Positions 61,657 through 64,000 of a DNA stretch of 64,000 nucleotides are shown here, in pieces. The notes under the pieces were generated by a model that saw nothing but the letters and a program-made list of their open reading frames with translations, searched no databases and had not been told where the DNA came from. Position numbers and translations under genes: made by a program. The stretch comes from Wenxinia saemankumensis. GTDB taxonomy: Bacteria > Pseudomonadota > Alphaproteobacteria > Rhodobacterales > Rhodobacteraceae. The stretch's first letter is position 1; every line of letters begins with the position of its first letter. The stretch covers positions 496,001-560,000 of the forward strand of contig NZ_FQYO01000002.1 in the NCBI RefSeq assembly GCF_900141735.1, in the 5' to 3' direction.

Positions 61657-61730
61657 CGCGGCCCGCAACAGCCGCGCCGGACGCGGCCCGCAACAGCCGC
61701 GCCGGACGCGGCCCGCAACAGCCGCGCCCG
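61656..61730. repeat. 25-base tandem repeat, three copies
   Basis: The unit begins ACGCGGCCCGCAACAGCCGC. Copies run 61656–61680, 61681–61705 (identical) and 61706–61730 (one base different), followed by a degenerate stretch to about 61755. Placed directly after the metal-sensor stop codon and before the convergent cyclase gene. Non-coding; may act as an mRNA end or be a slippage-prone locus. Confidence 0.85.
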
Positions 61731-61848
61731 ACGCGACGCGTCACGGCCGCGATCGGCGCGGCGCAGGTCCCTCGGTGCGGGGAGGGCGCGGCAGGGCGGA
61801 GGCTTCCCCCGGCCGGCCCGATCCGGGCGGCAACGCGCTCCGTGGCGC

Positions 61849-63369
61849 TCAGACGGCCTTGCCGAAGCGCAGGACGGGGCCCGGCGGGGCGAGGCCGTGG
61901 ATCCCGCCGGTGGACGGGCGCAGGGTGGCGAGGTCCGCACCGTCGATCGAGGCCGGCCCGATCACCCGGTTCTTGCCCGCGCGCTTCGCCGCCATCAGCG
62001 CGCGGTCGGCCCGCGCGAGGATGTCGCTGCCGGCCTCGCCGCCTGTCCCGAGGGCGAGGCCGATCGACACCGCCGCGGCGAGCCGGATGGCGCAGCCCCC
62101 TCCCGGGCCGTCCACGGTGACCGGGCGTTCCGCCACATGGCGGCGCATCCGTTCGGCCGCGTCGACGGCCGCGTCGCGCCCGGCGACGGGCAGCACGGCC
62201 AGGAACTCCTCCCCGCCCAGCCGCGCGACCATCCCCTCGGGCGGAACCAGCCCCTCGAGCCGCTGCGCGATGGCGACGATGACGCTGTCCCCGGCCGCAT
62301 GGCCGAAGCGGTCGTTGATGGCCTTGAAGTCGTCGACATCGATCATCATCACCGCCAGCTGCCCCGGCGGGCCGGGCGCCTGCGCCTGCCGGTCGAGCGC
62401 GGGCAGGGCGTAGCGTCGGTTGTAGAGGCCCGTCATCGGGTCGTGCAGCGCCGCCTTCAGCCCGACCCGCAGCTCCTCGCGGCAGCGGTCCTGGTCGCGC
62501 TTGCGCCGGATCAGCCCCTCGGCCCGCCAGGCCAGCTCCTCGGCCCCGATATCGGGCGTGACCACGTTCTGCGCGCCGAGGTCGAGCGCCATCACGGCGA
62601 GGTTCGTCGCCTGCGGCGGCACGAGGGCGAGGATCGCCGCATGGCGGGCCGGCCCGTGCGAGCGGATCTCGGCGATCTGGCGGAACAGGGCGGCGCTGTG
62701 CAGGGCGCGCCCATCGCCCGCCAGCCGGATCGCCGCGGCGAGGTCCGGCGCGCCGCCCGCGGCGTCGAGGATCACGAGGTCGGGGGCCGGCGCACCCGCC
62801 CGGCCGCTCGACAGCGTCTCGCGGTCGAGGCTCAGCGCGTGGCGCCGCGAGAGCGGCTCGATCGCCTCCGGCATCCGGCCGGCGCGGCCGGTGACCACGC
62901 GGATCGTGGCACGGGCGCCGAACCCCTCCTCCGGCTCGGCGAGGCCCGGCATGTCGGGGGCGAGGCCGCCGGCGCCGCCCTGGGCGAGATCCGCCAGTTC
63001 GTCCGCGCCGCGCAGCAGGGTGCGAATCCGCCCCAGCAGCAGCGCCGGATCGTAGGGCCGTGTCAGCACCTCGTCCGCGCCGGCATGCAGCAGGCGCAGG
63101 CGCGCCGCGCGGTCCTCCTCCGCCGCGATGGCGAGGACCGGCAGGCGCCGCGTGCCCGGCCGGGCGCGGAGGCGCCGCAGGAAGTCGGCGCCGGGCTGGC
63201 CGTCCCCGGCGCCGAGCACCAGCAGGTCGGGGCAGGCCGCGTCGAGCGCCGCCCACGCCTCTTCCTCCGTGGCGCAGGACCTGACGGCGTGATGCCCCGC
63301 CGACACCTCGCCGCAGGCCAGGATGCGGCTGCTGCAGAGGGTATCGACAATGAGGATATCGCGCGACAT
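61849..63369 (-). CDS. PleD-like response regulator with GGDEF diguanylate cyclase domain
   Basis: A 506-aa protein with two receiver-like domains (residues 1–125 and about 150–290) and a C-terminal GGDEF domain (about 300–480) making cyclic di-GMP. The cyclase site is GGEEF (385–389) and looks active. The first receiver is altered: position 53, the phosphorylated Asp in PleD, is Gly (DLLVLGAGD); the acidic pair is Asp9-Thr10; Arg104 replaces the usual Lys. The RxxD inhibitory site before GGEEF is missing (PPEG). So it may lack normal phospho-switching and feedback control. Transcribed alone; no kinase nearby. Confidence 0.93.
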   Translation of the reverse strand: MSRDILIVDTLCSSRILACGEVSAGHHAVRSCATEEEAWAALDAACPDLLVLGAGDGQPGADFLRRLRARPGTRRLPVLAIAAEEDRAARLRLLHAGADEVLTRPYDPALLLGRIRTLLRGADELADLAQGGAGGLAPDMPGLAEPEEGFGARATIRVVTGRAGRMPEAIEPLSRRHALSLDRETLSSGRAGAPAPDLVILDAAGGAPDLAAAIRLAGDGRALHSAALFRQIAEIRSHGPARHAAILALVPPQATNLAVMALDLGAQNVVTPDIGAEELAWRAEGLIRRKRDQDRCREELRVGLKAALHDPMTGLYNRRYALPALDRQAQAPGPPGQLAVMMIDVDDFKAINDRFGHAAGDSVIVAIAQRLEGLVPPEGMVARLGGEEFLAVLPVAGRDAAVDAAERMRRHVAERPVTVDGPGGGCAIRLAAAVSIGLALGTGGEAGSDILARADRALMAAKRAGKNRVIGPASIDGADLATLRPSTGGIHGLAPPGPVLRFGKAV

Positions 63370-63444
63370 CGTCTTCCTGCTCAGCAACTTGGTTGTATTT
63401 GACTCAAGTTCTGACCCCCAAAGGTTAAGAAGTTGTTGCCCGTC

Positions 63445-63753
63445 ATGCCCAGAGAAAAGATTCACCCCGGCGGGATGGGCCGGCCCCGGGCCGAGGAGAT
63501 CGCGCTTTCGGCGCTCGGCTGGCTGGTGGCGAACGACGAGCTGCGCGACGTCTTCCTCGGCTCCACCGGCCTCTCGCCCGAAGAGTTGCGACAGCGGGCG
63601 GGGGACGAGGACCTGCTGGTTTCGGTGCTGGAATTCGTGACGATGGACGATGCCTGGGTGCTGGGCTGGTCGCGCGAGACGGGGCACCCGCCCGAGGCGG
63701 CGATGACGGCGCATGCGGTCCTCGCCGGCACCGCGCGGACCCACTGGACATGA
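63445..63753 (+). CDS. DUF3572 family protein
   Basis: A 102-aa protein with the DUF3572 core RAEEIALSALGWLVANDELR and DEDLLVSVLEFVTMDDAWVL, ending APRT-free TAHAVLAGTARTHWT. The family is alphaproteobacterial, of unknown function, and often sits next to a HAD-type phosphatase or pleD, as here. The ATG overlaps no neighbour; its stop overlaps the HAD start (ATGA). Divergent from the PleD-like gene across 75 bases. Confidence 0.87.
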   Translation: MPREKIHPGGMGRPRAEEIALSALGWLVANDELRDVFLGSTGLSPEELRQRAGDEDLLVSVLEFVTMDDAWVLGWSRETGHPPEAAMTAHAVLAGTARTHWT

Positions 63754-64000
63754 GCCTGCCCGGCCTGCGCGGCGTGCTCTTCGACAAGGACGGCACGCTC
63801 TTCGGCTTCCAGCAGACCTGGGCGCCCTTCGCCGAGGCGGTGATCGCCGACCTCGCGGATCGCGGCGCCGATCCGGGAGAAGTGGCGTGGACGCTGGGCT
63901 TCGACCGCGACCGGCGTCTCTACCGCCCGGATTCGCCGGTCATCGCCGAGACGGCGGCCGAGGTGGCGCGGCTCCTCGAGCGGTTCGCGCCGGACGACCC
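63750..64000 (+). CDS. HAD-family hydrolase (5' part, runs off the window)
   Basis: The first 83 codons are visible. The catalytic motif is VLFDKDGTLFGF, with the Asp nucleophile and Lys in place of the more usual middle residue, as in phosphoglycolate phosphatase-like HADs (Gph type). The remaining motifs lie outside. Translationally coupled to DUF3572. Substrate cannot be judged from this part. Confidence 0.85.
   Translation, partial: MSLPGLRGVLFDKDGTLFGFQQTWAPFAEAVIADLADRGADPGEVAWTLGFDRDRRLYRPDSPVIAETAAEVARLLERFAPDD

Noticed and set aside
61656-61755. Possible CRISPR-like 25-base repeats
   Set aside because: Repeats are directly adjacent, with no spacers.

Overview
The window is about 70% G+C and tightly packed. 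It reads as chromosome of an alphaproteobacterium of the Rhodobacteraceae/Paracoccaceae type. Pointers are the ccoNOQP–ccoGHIS block next to an FnrL-type regulator and hemN, an alpha-glucoside (agl) ABC locus with a LacI-type regulator, a PopZ/DUF2497-like protein, a small DUF6280-like protein, and many ATGA/GTGA start-stop overlaps. I see no rRNA, IS element, prophage or CRISPR array.

Layout. 1–4.9 kb: putA, a divergent Lrp/AsnC regulator, a TPR protein and tRNA-Leu(UAA). 5–10.9 kb: two ureide genes (allA, allE), a lytic transglycosylase, an SGNH hydrolase and metG. 10.9–14.8 kb: an ArsR–SRPBCC pair, an MFS transporter, an HNH endonuclease with a separate N-terminal domain, and an SDR. 14.9–18.5 kb: DUF1178, a periplasmic glutathione peroxidase coupled to a histone-deacetylase-family enzyme, and a cardiolipin synthase. 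18.5–25.9 kb: aglK/G/F/E and aglR, with aglA divergent. Three palindromes of the form CCGAAACGnTTCGG mark the control points. 25.9–36.4 kb: ccoS, ccoI, ccoH, ccoG, ccoP, ccoQ, ccoO, ccoN, fnrL and hemN. Three TTGAy-N4-ATCAA boxes tie the respiratory block to FnrL. 36.5–49.6 kb: tRNA-Cys, an isoaspartyl methyltransferase, tolC, a PopZ-like protein, cobQ, a DUF6280-like gene, an inositol-phosphatase family gene, a phosphatase–ABC exporter–ygfZ operon, two PLP aminotransferases and DUF1992. 49.6–59.4 kb: an 81-bp tandem repeat, valS, an orphan CoxL-type molybdoenzyme subunit, an aldo/keto reductase, two exported small proteins, a DMT transporter, a NUDIX hydrolase and DUF983. 59.6–64 kb: an EF-hand protein, a sigma factor, a small membrane protein and a periplasmic metal-sensor-like protein, then a PleD-like diguanylate cyclase, DUF3572 and the start of a HAD hydrolase.

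Most genes belong to known families. The parts least explained by standard annotation are: the EF-hand/sigma/membrane/metal-sensor cluster (59568–61656); the HNH endonuclease with its probable reader domain; the PleD-like protein with a dead first receiver and no inhibitory site; the orphan CoxL-like gene; and several intergenic repeats, of which the 81-bp tandem hairpin repeat is the clearest. None of these is proven novel from sequence alone.
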